Source of the DNA: Liopterus haemorrhoidalis
Taxonomy: Eukaryota; Arthropoda; Insecta; Coleoptera; Dytiscidae
Length of the DNA: 64,000 nucleotides
Assembly (NCBI GenBank): GCA_963971575.1
Contig: OZ020617.1
Coordinates: 42,318,606-42,382,605, forward strand
Direction of reading: 5' to 3'
In this document: one piece after another, positions 1-9,487 of the stretch
Numbering within the stretch: position 1 is the first letter of the stretch
Layout: each line of letters starts with the position of its first letter
Position numbers and translations under genes: made by a program
The notes under the pieces: generated by a model
What the model was told of the DNA's origin: nothing
The model's database searches: none
Seen by the model: the letters and a program-made list of their open reading frames with translations, nothing else

Positions 1-80
1 AAACAATTATTTGACTCTGAATTCATTAATTCAGTTTTAAGGGACACATTTTTCTTCTAATTGCATGTAAACCCTCCAAG

Positions 81-923
81 AAAAATTGATGTGAAGTGTG
101 AATATTCACACATTTCAGGGTTTCGCAGGTATATAATAAGTGAAAGCGGTATGCTGAGTGTGTAGGACAAATTTTACTTTGTACTAATCACGGCAAAATG
201 AACGATATTTTTAAAATAATTTATCGTCTGTTAATCATATAATAAGACTGGTTATTAAATTTACGCTCTTAGAAATTAAATACAACATTTGTCAAAATAT
301 AACTAGAATTTTGACAAAATAATTTCAACATAATAAAAATGCAAAAAAAAAACAGAAAAAATAAAATTCGCTCCGTACTCGAACTCGAAACCCTTCGTTT
401 TCCAGCTTACGACACCAGTGCTCTAACCCATTAAGCTATCGCACGCCTTGCATGTGAGTGTCTTACATTAGTATAACTTTTGTACTTTGTGAACCAAAAA
501 CCACAAAAAATGCGTTATTTTCCGAAAACATAATCTGATCAAAAATTCCTGTTGTACTATTTCGGTTCACACCAATATACATTACTTAGAATTTTTTTAG
601 ATTTTTAGTTTAAACCATCTGGGCTACAGGGTGTGGGACAAAAATTTTTTGCACAATTTTGGCAAAAATTGCATCAAAATAATTTATTTTGCAAAAATAA
701 AAATTTGATCGTTAATCCACGTACTAAGGGCTTTCATTTGATACCCTACTCAGAATTAAAAAAAAAATATTTTTGTTTTCGATGAGCACATATTTGTTTA
801 TATTTTTAGGGGGTATGTTTTTTAGATGTTTTAGTATTTTACCTATGTGCGGGTCAAAGAGTTGTATAAGCATGCCAAATTTCAACTCTCTAGGTTTAGC
901 TGTTTGGCTACAATTTTTACCGA

Positions 924-985
<62 letters not shown>

Positions 986-1037
986 GACAAAATGACGGTA
1001 TAAGGGTTTTTTGGTCATACCTACAAAACCCTAAAAA
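81..1037 (+). mobile_element. Family A element, copy A1 (DINE/Helentron-like, non-autonomous)
   Basis: Non-coding dispersed element of about 1 kb. It opens with a palindrome, GTGTGAATATTCACAC, followed by AGGGTTTCGCAGGTAT, and closes with ATACCTACAAAACCCT plus a short A run. The second and third motifs are imperfect inverted repeats of each other. A (GACA)n tract lies at 925-979, near the 3' end. Other copies lie at 10895-12216 (diverged), 13094-14226, 15724-16748, 20311-21364, 46372-47893, 60626-61700 and 63738-64000. Subterminal inverted repeats, a GTCY-type microsatellite and the absence of an ORF resemble DINE-1/Helentron-associated elements; that class is inferred. ORFs through the microsatellite are spurious. 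Confidence 0.75.
369..448 (-). other. tRNA-like cassette inside A1
   Basis: Read on the minus strand this has an A-box-like TAGCTTAATGGGTTAGAGC, an anticodon-arm-like segment with T before and A after a CGT triplet, and a B-box-like GTTTCGAGTTC. The acceptor and T stems do not close properly, so it is not called a functional tRNA. It sits at the same internal position as different tRNA-like segments in other family A copies. Confidence 0.55.
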
Positions 1038-1256
1038 ATGTAGCTTATCAGCACTACTAGGAAAAAATTTTGGCTTATGAGAAAAAAAGTTGAGTGCATC
1101 TCCCGTCAATCTAACGAATTTATTCTGTGCAACCCGTAAGGTTTTCCATAAACAAGCTATAGGCGTTTTATTAATTGCCTAAAGGTACCACCCGTACCTT
1201 TAGGCAATTGGTTGTTTCAGCGCGCAATATTTTCATGTAACTATGCGTATAAAGTG
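1038..1256 (+). repeat. A1 3' flank shared with the other window end
   Basis: This stretch recurs in reverse complement at 63543-63741, also directly next to a family A 3' end. The two copies match until TGCGTATAAAGTGG, then differ. It is therefore part of a larger repeat unit that includes family A, or a segmental duplication. Confidence 0.8.
1173..1209. repeat. Perfect 16-bp inverted repeat (hairpin)
   Basis: Arms AATTGCCTAAAGGTAC (1173-1188) and its exact complement (1194-1209) around the loop CACCC. The sister flank near 63600 has only one arm. Confidence 0.85.
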
Positions 1257-2264
1257 GCCTAATAATGGTTACCGAAAGGCCTTCTTTACTTACCTTCGCG
1301 TACCCTGTATGTTCCTGTCAAATGCGTATCAACTTTAACTATTCAAACTATGTTTTAAAAGTCTTAGTCCTAAAACATACTTTAAGATTTTTACCTGAGC
1401 CAAAATTAAGTAATTTGTACAAGTATTAAATAAATCAAAAATTTAAAGAATTTGTATTCTCCGTAAGTTCATCATCTTATTAGATAAAAATCAGAATAAT
1501 CTTTCAAAACAAAATCCCGACAAAGAAAATTGTATAAAAAGTAAAAATATTTGATAAAATATCTGATAAACAAAACCATCCCACATATGTGATTTTTTTA
1601 AATACATGCATAAATTATAGTTATTTTCTACCTTACAATAACCATAGGCATAGACTGATATCTGATATTAGCAGAGATTAATATCAGTTAATGGGCAAAC
1701 CACCCATCCCATAAGAGTTTAACATCTTAATTTTTAACGAGTTTTAAGGTGGATTATCACCTTAAAGTATAGTAATATGAAACAGTATCCTCTATTTGCA
1801 AATAATTGCAAAATTGTTTGAGGACACCCACAATATTTCAAGGATAGAGAATACAAATTGAACCGCCTATCATCAGAATGGATTCAGTTTCTTTTATATT
1901 ACTCTGTAGGTAGTGTAATATTTTATATTGGCAGAGTTCATGAGAAATAAAAGGCGGGCGATTCTAGTGGATATGGCAAGTGATGAGGACGGCATATATC
2001 TCTGACAATGTTGATCGACACCTGTTTTTCCTGGGTCTTCTTTTGTGGCTACTTTCGATTGCCTCTAAAAAAAGCACAAGCTGTCAATAAAACATTTCCA
2101 TCTAACTTCTGTATTTGCAGTTTTCTTCAAATCAGTGACGATGTTGTAGAATCGTTTATCTTGGTTTTGAGAGATACATGCATTTATCTCTAACTTTGTT
2201 GATCGACGCCAGGTGTTTTTGGGCTATCCTAGTCTTCTACTGCCCTGTAGATTGTAGTCTAAAG
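1257..2264. other. No recognisable feature
   Basis: A+T-rich DNA. No ORF with a recognisable product and no repeat family that I could match elsewhere in the window. Confidence 0.5.
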
Positions 2265-2513
2265 CAGCGTTTCTTACCCTTTTTCATGGCGGACCGGCAA
2301 AAGATCCAGAAAAAATTAACGGACTTAGAAATTAATGTGTATCGCAAAATGATTACAAGTGATAAGCAAAAAAAAGGTCTTCACCTCCAAAATATAAGCG
2401 ATGAGCAAAAAAAAATCTTCACCTCCAAAATGTTTTGTAACAGAATTTTGCGGACCGGCAAAAAAATCTCACGGACCCGTGCTGGTTCGAGGACCGGTGG
2501 TTGGGAAACGCTG
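2265..2513. mobile_element. hAT-type MITE
   Basis: 249-bp element with terminal inverted repeats CAGCGTTTCTTACCC and GTTGGGAAACGCTG. It is flanked by an 8-bp target duplication with 6 of 8 matches (GTCTAAAG / GTCTAGTG), the length expected for hAT. Inside are two copies of a GATGAGCAAAAAAAA-type motif also seen in the hAT elements at 7332 and 18299. The overlapping 113-aa ORF has no recognisable content. Confidence 0.75.
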
Positions 2514-2807
2514 GTCTAGTGCATGGCGGCACACTTCATTAGGAGGTCTTCGAAGAGTGTGCCGTAACCTACCAAACTTTCTTCATCTTCTTTGCAAATA
2601 TAGTCTCTTTGGTAAAACAGAATTCCTAGCCAATGATCGAATGTTGATAGCCACATAATACCAGTTTCTCAGTTCATACATTTTGGCACTTGGATAAAAA
2701 ATAGTTTGACATATCGGAAGGAAATATTAATGCGAATAAAGAATGCAAGTGTCTTAATAGGAATCGCTTTAATCGATAACTTTGTATGAGAACTATCCTG
2801 TGCTAAT

Positions 2808-3690
2808 TATCATCATTTATCAGCCATTGTCGTCCATTGCTGAACATAGGCCTCCCCATTGCATATCCACTTTTTTCTGTCCTGTGCCACCTGCAGCCAA
2901 TTACCAGTCTCTTGATATCATCCGTCCACCGGGCATGAGGTCTGGCTCGGTTTTTAGTCATGTCTAGGCCGCTATTCCAGTACTATCTGGGTCCATCTAC
3001 CATCATTGGCTCCAGCAACGATGCCTTCTTTCCGGCGAAAAATCTTACAATTAAATCGAGAACTTTTGTTTGCTGTCTGATCCACAAATTTGTTTTTTGA
3101 TCGAAAAGTGTAACGCCAATCATTGCTCTCTCTATGGATCTTTGTGAAACTCGTAGTTTTTCCGCCGAGTCTCTGTACTTTAGGTGAAAAATGATGATAT
3201 ACTGGATATATACATTGATCAAATATCTATCTCTTGAGACATATGGCTAAATCACCTATTAAAATGTGCCTCTGATTCTCCAAGGTTGCCCATCCCAGAC
3301 CAATTCTTCTATTAATCTGTATAGTTTGGTTGTTCCGGCCGATATTGATTTCGTGTCCCAGATATTTGTAGTGAGACACTTGATCAATGGGCATCAAAAT
3401 CTACTCGGGATTGACCAAATACCACTCAGCACTAAATCTGTCATAACTCTTGTCTTATATATGTTGATTTAGAGTCATATCTCCTCGGCTTCACTATGTA
3501 ATTCTTCCATCATTTGGTCCGTTTCTTCTAAGTCATCAGTAATTAAAAGTATATCGTAGGCGAAACGTAAGTAGTCTAGACGTTCTCCATTAATGTTTAA
3601 GTCTCGATTTGTCCAATTTAATATTTTAAAAACGCTCTCTAATCAGTATTAAATAGTTTAGGAGATATAGGATCTCCCTGGCGTACATTA
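2808..3690 (-). pseudogene. 5'-truncated LINE reverse transcriptase remnant
   Basis: On the minus strand the frames give, in order, RQGDPISPKLFN (RT region around the QG motif), LRFAYDILLI (the FADD catalytic motif, with the first D replaced by Y), YKYLGHEINIG, QTIQINRRIGLGWATLE, a thumb/connection segment (SQRSIERAMIGVTLFDQ), and the C-terminal ARPHARWTDDIK...NGRQWLINDDN. This order matches the 3' half of RTE-like endonuclease/RT ORFs. Several stops and frameshifts are present. The sequence ends in a TGATGATAA-type tail near 2810. Confidence 0.8.
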
Positions 3691-3699
3691 CGCTCGATG

Positions 3700-3790
3700 T
3701 TGGAAATCTTATGGATGGACAAGATGACAAATGATGAGATTTTCCTAAGAATACATAAGGAAGGAGAACTTCAGCTTCAGGAAAGCTTTA
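3700..3790 (+). pseudogene. Short LINE RT C-terminal fragment
   Basis: Encodes ILWMDKMTNDEIF followed by LRIHKEGEL, similar to the post-RT segment of RTE/Jockey-like ORFs where a mature enzyme has W-x-D-x-(I/M)-TNEE. It lies head-to-head with the minus-strand LINE ending near 3690. The rest of its 88-aa ORF is unrecognised. Confidence 0.45.
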
Positions 3791-4379
3791 ATATCATAAG
3801 CTTTAATACTACAGCCAGAGCCATGACTGGCTTTTCATGTGCCTTGTGCAACGATAATTTTAGGCCCGGAAAGAGGATAATACGGTTCGGAGTAATGAGC
3901 AACAAAGGAAAATGGATCGAGATGATCAAAAAAATAAACATTAATGTAAAATCCACAATCTGACTTGACTATTTTCCGGTCCCTTTTCATCTTGGGCCCT
4001 ATGTCTGTGTACCTGTTTCACCTGCCTAATTATGGCACTGACTACACCTTATCTAACAGGGAACGATCGTGGGAAATTGTAGGATAACGAAAAGCTTCGT
4101 AGCTAAAGTATCTATGCCAGTTGGATGCTTAGCTAGAGATTTATTTCGAGCCGCATTGCCTAAAGTGAAAATAATATAGATTGTTACCAAGCTCTATAAG
4201 CAGAAGATAGGAAGAAGAAGAAATCTTTTTGGATAGTTCTTTCCCACAACTCGTAAACCTTTGCGGTCAATAAATCTAAAGGACTTTTCAAAGACTCTTT
4301 TTTTATAGAGTTTAAAACTAGCTTCAAATACAGTTTTCATTTGGCATAGTACTTTGTTTTCACATAGAGGTGTTGTCTA

Positions 4380-4500
4380 TATCGTTTCATTATGATCCAC
4401 GTTTTGAAGCCGTACGTAAGTATGTGACGTTGTGACGTACTAAAGTTTGGTAGATAATCTTAGTATTTTTATTGAGGAATCTTGTGTTGAAGAAGTCGAG
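4380..4500 (-). pseudogene. Weak LINE RT C-terminal fragment
   Basis: The minus strand reads like RFLNKNTKIIYQTLVRHNVTYL followed by a W, resembling the 'LxPVLTYGSETW' segment of RTE-like ORFs, in shifting frames. 3791-4379 has no other recognisable content. Confidence 0.4.
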
Positions 4501-5375
4501 TTCGATGTAAGATGAACTACAATGAAATATTCATATCGAAAATTTGGCTCATTAAATTCTCATTCTAAAAATGGCAAATTATAATTATTTAATTTTATAG
4601 CTTTAGATACACAAATAAAGGACATTTCTTTAGCAGGCGTATTATAATTCAATTAGGATTATCCTGTTAACTTTAATTTATAATCAAGTAAGAAAAATAA
4701 GAAAATAAACCACAAACTTTATTGCAAAATAATTAACTGATCTTAAAAAGCAGTAAAACATGGTTAAAGACACGTTCACATATGTTAAAATTTAATTTTA
4801 ATGATCGGTTCACCACTGCAAAACAGGACAATAAAATAAGAATATATTTAATTACAATCCAAATTAAACACTAGTAAAACCACGAACGTATTTAATGACC
4901 GACCATGAACTGTTGAGTCAGTATTGATGATAAAGAGTAAACAGAAACGAATAAAAACTAGATAATGGGTGGACAAAGATTTACTTTACATCTTATATTA
5001 GTAATCATTTTGGTATGGTTCAATTTGGAAAAGTCATATCTGATATATGAGTCCAAACATTACACCCAAAATGTTTCTAGATCGTACGTTCCTGCATCAT
5101 TGGAGTGTACGTGGGGGTGAAATAGAGTCGCCCGCTGGATTACCCGATCTGGATCCAAACGACTTTTTTATCTGGTTTATATGAAATCCAAAGTTTTTAA
5201 TGGCAATAATTTAAATTTGAGTCAATTAAATGCTAGAATTAGACATTTTTCAAGTGAAATAATATCTAACTAAATAATTTTTTGAATAATTTTTATTATC
5301 GCTTGGGACATTGACTGTGATAAGTAAATGTAGCACGTTCCTCACTCCTTTTTTACACACCGCCGACCAGTTACG
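4501..5375. other. No recognisable feature
   Basis: A+T-rich DNA without a recognisable ORF or repeat family. Confidence 0.5.
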
Positions 5376-5379
5376 TAAT

Positions 5380-5421
5380 GAGCTCATTATGTAACAGGTT
5401 GAGCTCATTATATAACAGGTT
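5380..5421 (+). repeat. Tandem 21-bp repeat, two units
   Basis: GAGCTCATTATGTAACAGGT occurs twice in direct succession with one difference. Confidence 0.8.
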
Positions 5422-5439
5422 CAAGCAGCAATGGCTGAC

Positions 5440-5755
5440 CGTTGCTAGGCAACGTAATAAATAGGTTGAAAGCATATATCAAATTATTGTTAGTTTGTGA
5501 AAGAAACCGGATTAAAATTAGATAATATAGTTAAAGTTGTCGAATATTGCAAATATATTTTTGAATAGAGTTGGCCTTGGTCAGTCAGTTAATCAGATGA
5601 TGCAAGTATTGTTATTTTAACTGAATTTAGATTCCATAGGACACGTACATTATCGTTGCTCGGCAACGTAATAAATAGGTTGAAGCTACTGTCAAATTAT
5701 TGTTAGTTTTTCAAGGGAACTGAATAAAAATTAAATAAGTAATTAAATTATAGTT
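5440..5755 (+). repeat. Direct duplication of about 100 bp, period about 214 bp
   Basis: A block starting with the small palindrome CGTTGCTAGGCAACG and continuing GTAATAAATAGGTTGAA recurs from 5654 with CGTTGCTCGGCAACG. The rest of each block is similar but diverged. Confidence 0.75.
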
Positions 5756-6086
5756 GTGGGAAAAGCATAGTATGAATCTTGCATGGAATAGTCATTTCTC
5801 ACTCGTATGAATTGCGCCACGACTCGCAGGCGAAAACTTTCATACTCGTGTGAAATGATTATCATTTCATGCTCGTTGCATAATATACTATTAGATTTTC
5901 AATAGATATTGTGTTACTGTATTTACTTATTTTTATTTCCTGTGTTCCACCTTAAAATAACGCTCTAATACATTGCTCTCAATCATAACGTAACTATAGA
6001 TATGAATACGCTATCGTTCACATTAAAATAAATTCACGGTATAGATGTGAATGAACAACAGAAGATTGACTAAGTATATAATCTTA

Positions 6087-6254
6087 AGAACTCCGCTTGG
6101 TAAAAGAAGCACAGGCAGACCGAGCACAAGGTGGATGGATAATGTGCTGCGTGACCTACTATAGCTGGACATCAACAATTGTAGAGAACTTGCCATGGAC
6201 AGAGTTCTATGGAAGAGGCTAATAAAGGGGGTCAAGATCAACGATGGATTGTAG
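6087..6254 (+). pseudogene. LINE ORF C-terminal tail
   Basis: 56 codons read RTPLGKRSTGRPSTRWMDNV, then LRDLL*LDINNCRELAMDR and VLWKRLIKGVKINDGL*. The GRP-x-TRW-x-D and 'LAxDRxxW' motifs are typical of the C-terminus of RTE-like LINE ORFs. One in-frame stop is present. Only the 3' end of the element remains. Confidence 0.75.
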
Positions 6255-6291
6255 TGCCCTGAAGAAAATAAAGAAGATGTGAAAATTTGTC

Positions 6292-6832
6292 ATGGAGCGT
6301 TATACAATTCAACAATGCGTTGTTATTAGTAAAAAGTACTACGAAAATCAATCTTCAATTACGATGACTCTTAGAAAAGCCTATTTTGATCTCAGCCGTT
6401 ATATTAACAAACAAATTAGTCGCTATTGGGGCATTAAATCCACAAATGGTTCATCAGTGACCATTAAACCCTCGCAGAGTTACAGTACAGCATGGAATTT
6501 GGTCAAGAGTTGTAATTAGATCTTATTTCTTAGAATACGCTGCCGGTAAAGCTGTAACTGACAGCAGCGACCGGTACCCTGACATATTCAAGACGTTTCT
6601 GTCACATCTATTAGAGAAACTATGTCTGAAAAATATGTTGTTTCAGCAACATGTCGATTCAAGTCACACAGCACGAGCTAGAATCGAAATTTTGAACCGA
6701 TTAATCTTCAGATGCGGTGACACTGACTAGCCGCCGAGAATATTTCCTGATTTAGCCAGTCCAGACTTTTTTCTGTGGGGTTATCATAACGAACGTATCT
6801 ATGCGAACAAGCCAACGTCATTGAACAATTTC
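6292..6832 (+). pseudogene. Tc1/mariner-superfamily transposase remnant (DUF4817-type)
   Basis: The N-terminus starts MERYTIQQCVVISKKYYENQ, the DNA-binding start of a large insect transposase family. The middle of the ORF is missing. Downstream come YAAGKAVTDSSDRYPDIFKT, NMLFQQHVDSSHTARARIEI (the usual D of QQDGA replaced by H), RCGDTD*PP and SPDFFLWGYHNERIYANKP. The first catalytic aspartate region is deleted and an in-frame stop replaces the W of 'DWPP', so the copy is dead. Confidence 0.75.
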
Positions 6833-6849
6833 TCTCTCCTTCTCTCTCT

Positions 6850-7085
6850 TCTTGGTGTTACAGCCCTCTATGGACCTTTGCCTCCTCAAGAATTCTTCTC
6901 CAGGCTGTCGCGTTCTGCTGTTTTCTAATTCTGGATATTGGGTGCATTTAAGTCTTTTAATACTTCATCTATCTGGTCTTCGGTCTGCCTCTTCTTCGTT
7001 TCTCATTTTACCTTCTGTAATCCCCAGAGGAATCCTTTGTTGATTCAATCGTTGTATAAGTCCTGCCCAACGAAGCCTGTAGTTT
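6850..7085 (-). pseudogene. LINE ORF C-terminal tail
   Basis: The minus strand reads LRWAGLIQRLNQQRIPLGIT, then EGKMRNEEEADRPDR and TAWRRILEEAKVHRGL. This is the typical 'LRWxGHxxRM...W..ILEEAKxHxGL' end of RTE-like ORFs, with a stop and frame slips. Confidence 0.7.
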
Positions 7086-7135
7086 TGGTGTAGGTAGCAA
7101 GTGGAGGCTAATTATATGTCTCGTATAACTCGTGG

Positions 7136-7182
7136 TTATATCTTCTTCTTCACATAGGAGGTATGTGAAGAAGAAGATATAA
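7136..7182. repeat. Perfect 21-bp inverted repeat (hairpin)
   Basis: Arms 7136-7156 and 7162-7182 are exact complements around the loop GGAGG; the core of the arm is CTTCTTCTTCACATA. Confidence 0.9.
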
Positions 7183-7331
7183 TCTTTTTTGCCACCTTAG
7201 ATTCAACGTAAAATTTTTCTTTCGAAGGTGTTCTGTAAACTTTCGAGGTATTTATTCATGCTTCTCGTTTCTGATAGTTGAAATATCAGTAGAAATTTTT
7301 GTATATGTAGCAAAAGAAGGGTATTTGGCCG

Positions 7332-7545
7332 CAGAGCCGCAGTAAGGAAAACTTGCGCTAGGGACAGAGCCGTGTTTTGGAGCCCTTGGCAAATAAAAGG
7401 TTCGCATCTCTCAAAATTCAAGTGACGAGCAAAAAAAAAGGACCTCGGTCCTCACTTATGGCGCCCCTTAGTCAAGCCCGTCAGCGCCGTTCTCCTTAGT
7501 GCGCCCAGGGCCGTCACCCCCTCCGCCCCCCTTACTGCGGCTCTG
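7332..7545. mobile_element. hAT-type MITE with perfect 8-bp target duplication
   Basis: 214-bp element bounded by CAGAGCCGCAGTAAGG and its exact inverse. The flanks TTTGGCCG (7324-7331 and 7546-7553) are an exact 8-bp duplication, diagnostic of hAT. It is notably G+C-rich compared with its surroundings and holds one AGTGACGAGCAAAAAAAAAG motif shared with two other hAT elements here. Confidence 0.92.
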
Positions 7546-7553
7546 TTTGGCCG

Positions 7554-8739
7554 ACATTAAATTCTAATATGAGTACGATGAAATGACAGTTTCATTGAGG
7601 TTCAGGTTAAAAGTTAGAAAACAAAACCCCAAACTATTTTGCTACCAACTACTATAGAAATTGTATAGAAATGAAAGTTGTTAAGTTAATTTTTGGTTAA
7701 CCTTTATTTTTTTGTTCAGGTGTGTACTCGGCTTAAGAATAAAAAATACAAATCTCATAAAAACACCATATATATTGAAGCAGATACGTTACATTTTATG
7801 GTGACCATAAAATCCACTTTCATTATATTAGTTATAAAAAGTAAAACAGAATTTTCTCTCTCCATATTCAGGTAGAATTAAAATGTTACCACTGGGACAC
7901 TAAATGCAAAAATCATTTAAAAAAGGTGTTTTAAAAATGGAATAAAAATGAATGGAACGCGAATCAAATTAAATGCAAATTCAGAAGTTTTATTAAAAAA
8001 CTCATACAAAATTAATCACTTGGAAATTCAGGAATTAATTGCTGTTTTAATTTATGATTCGAGATACCAACGAAGTAAACGAATCTGTGATTCGGTTTGT
8101 GAAACCATCGCTTGGATGCATAGGTGGAAATTTTAGTCCGTTGAGATTTGTTTCGAACTTAAAATGAACATGGAACTTACTCGACTTGTGTATTGTATTA
8201 TGGAAATTTTGTAATCATATAAAACCAAAATAGATAACCTGGTCCTCGGAAAGCTGAATATATTACAAAGAAAAGTCAAAATTTAACATTATAAATTGAA
8301 ATTCGTAAGAAAATACCTCTAAACTTTATAAAAATGACAATGTTGTCTGGTGTATCATGGAGATCATATTGAGTTTATTCTCATGCTAATACTTCTTCTT
8401 TTTATTGGTGTTTCCCATTTATAGGTTTTCCGTTCTCAGATGCCATCGATTCTGATCTTCTCAGTTTCCTTCACATAGGTCTTTGTAACATATTAAGTTG
8501 TTTTTGCGAGTTTTCCACTTCACTTCTGGTCTTCTTTCAGTGGCGGACTGATCCGCTGGGACACCGGGCAATTTCTCAGTGGGCCGGTCGTAATAGAACC
8601 GATTCTTGGATCAATGGGGCTGGTTCTTGATCCAATGAGGCCAACTCTTGACCCTATGAGGCCAATTTATTCTAATTTTCCGGGGCCGGAAAATTTTGCC
8701 AGTCCTCATTGTCTGCTTTTTCTTCTTTTCTTTTGCAGA
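7554..8739. other. No gene; possible hAT end near 8539
   Basis: Mostly A+T-rich with no recognisable product; a 62-codon ORF at 7948-8136 has no familiar motif. CAGTGGCGGACTGATCC at about 8539 looks like a hAT-type terminus, but I found no matching far end. Confidence 0.35.
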
Positions 8740-8814
8740 CAATTTGAGAATCGTTTTTGGCCACGTTTCTTCTGTCATTCTTTCAATATGTCCGTACCAT
8801 CTTACATGTCTTGA
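8740..8814 (-). pseudogene. Short LINE C-terminal fragment
   Basis: The minus strand encodes SRHVRWYGHIERMTEETWPK, the conserved 'RWxGHxxRM' segment of RTE-like ORF C-termini. Nothing else of the element is visible. Confidence 0.6.
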
Positions 8815-9159
8815 TAATATAAATTTAATTTGGATTTTTCTCAATTATTTTGTAATGTTAGGATGATATATTTATACCGTGGATTTCAGAATAAAATATT
8901 CTAGAAAAGCGCGGACAGAGATGTTCTAAAAAAAGTAGAAAAAAATATAGAATCACATTTAAAATAAGAATGTTGCCAACGATCCAATAAAAAATTGCTG
9001 TGCTCATTGATATATTTTTGATATATCAAAATATTTCGTCCTCATATTTGGTTTCCACACGTTTCAGATGATTATAAAACGATCCGAAAAAAAATCTGTC
9101 TGTCTATTTGTTTATTTTACATTTGACCATATTACTCTTGAAAATACATAGAGTGAAAA

Positions 9160-9300
9160 CAAGGTCATGAAACCTGGAAACAGGAGACCTAGGCTCAACT
9201 CGGACTTTCGCGCCAATGATGATGATGATGTCTATTTGTCCAAGATTCACGCGAGAACGGCTGGACATATATTAACGAAATTTGGTACAATAATATAGTA
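9160..9300 (+). repeat. LINE-like tail joined to a microsatellite-associated motif
   Basis: RPRLNSDFRANDDDDV can be read up to the GATGATGATGATG tract, like the Asp-rich end of some RTE-like ORFs. Next comes CGAGAACGGCTGGAC and ACGAAATTTGGTAC, which resembles the motif beside the GACA tract of family A (CAAACGGCTAAACC...GAAATTTGGCAT). Confidence 0.4.
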
Positions 9301-9487
9301 GAACCAGCATAGTCTATATGACATCTCAAAATTCTTATTCTAAGGGGATGTTCCAAGTTACAACCGTTTATTTAAAAACCTAAAATATCTCCCTTAATAT
9401 TAGCTTGACCGAAAAATTTGTAAAACAATAATTGTTTATAATGATAAGAAAATAAATCTTTTTTGTTACATTAAATTGAAATCTAGG

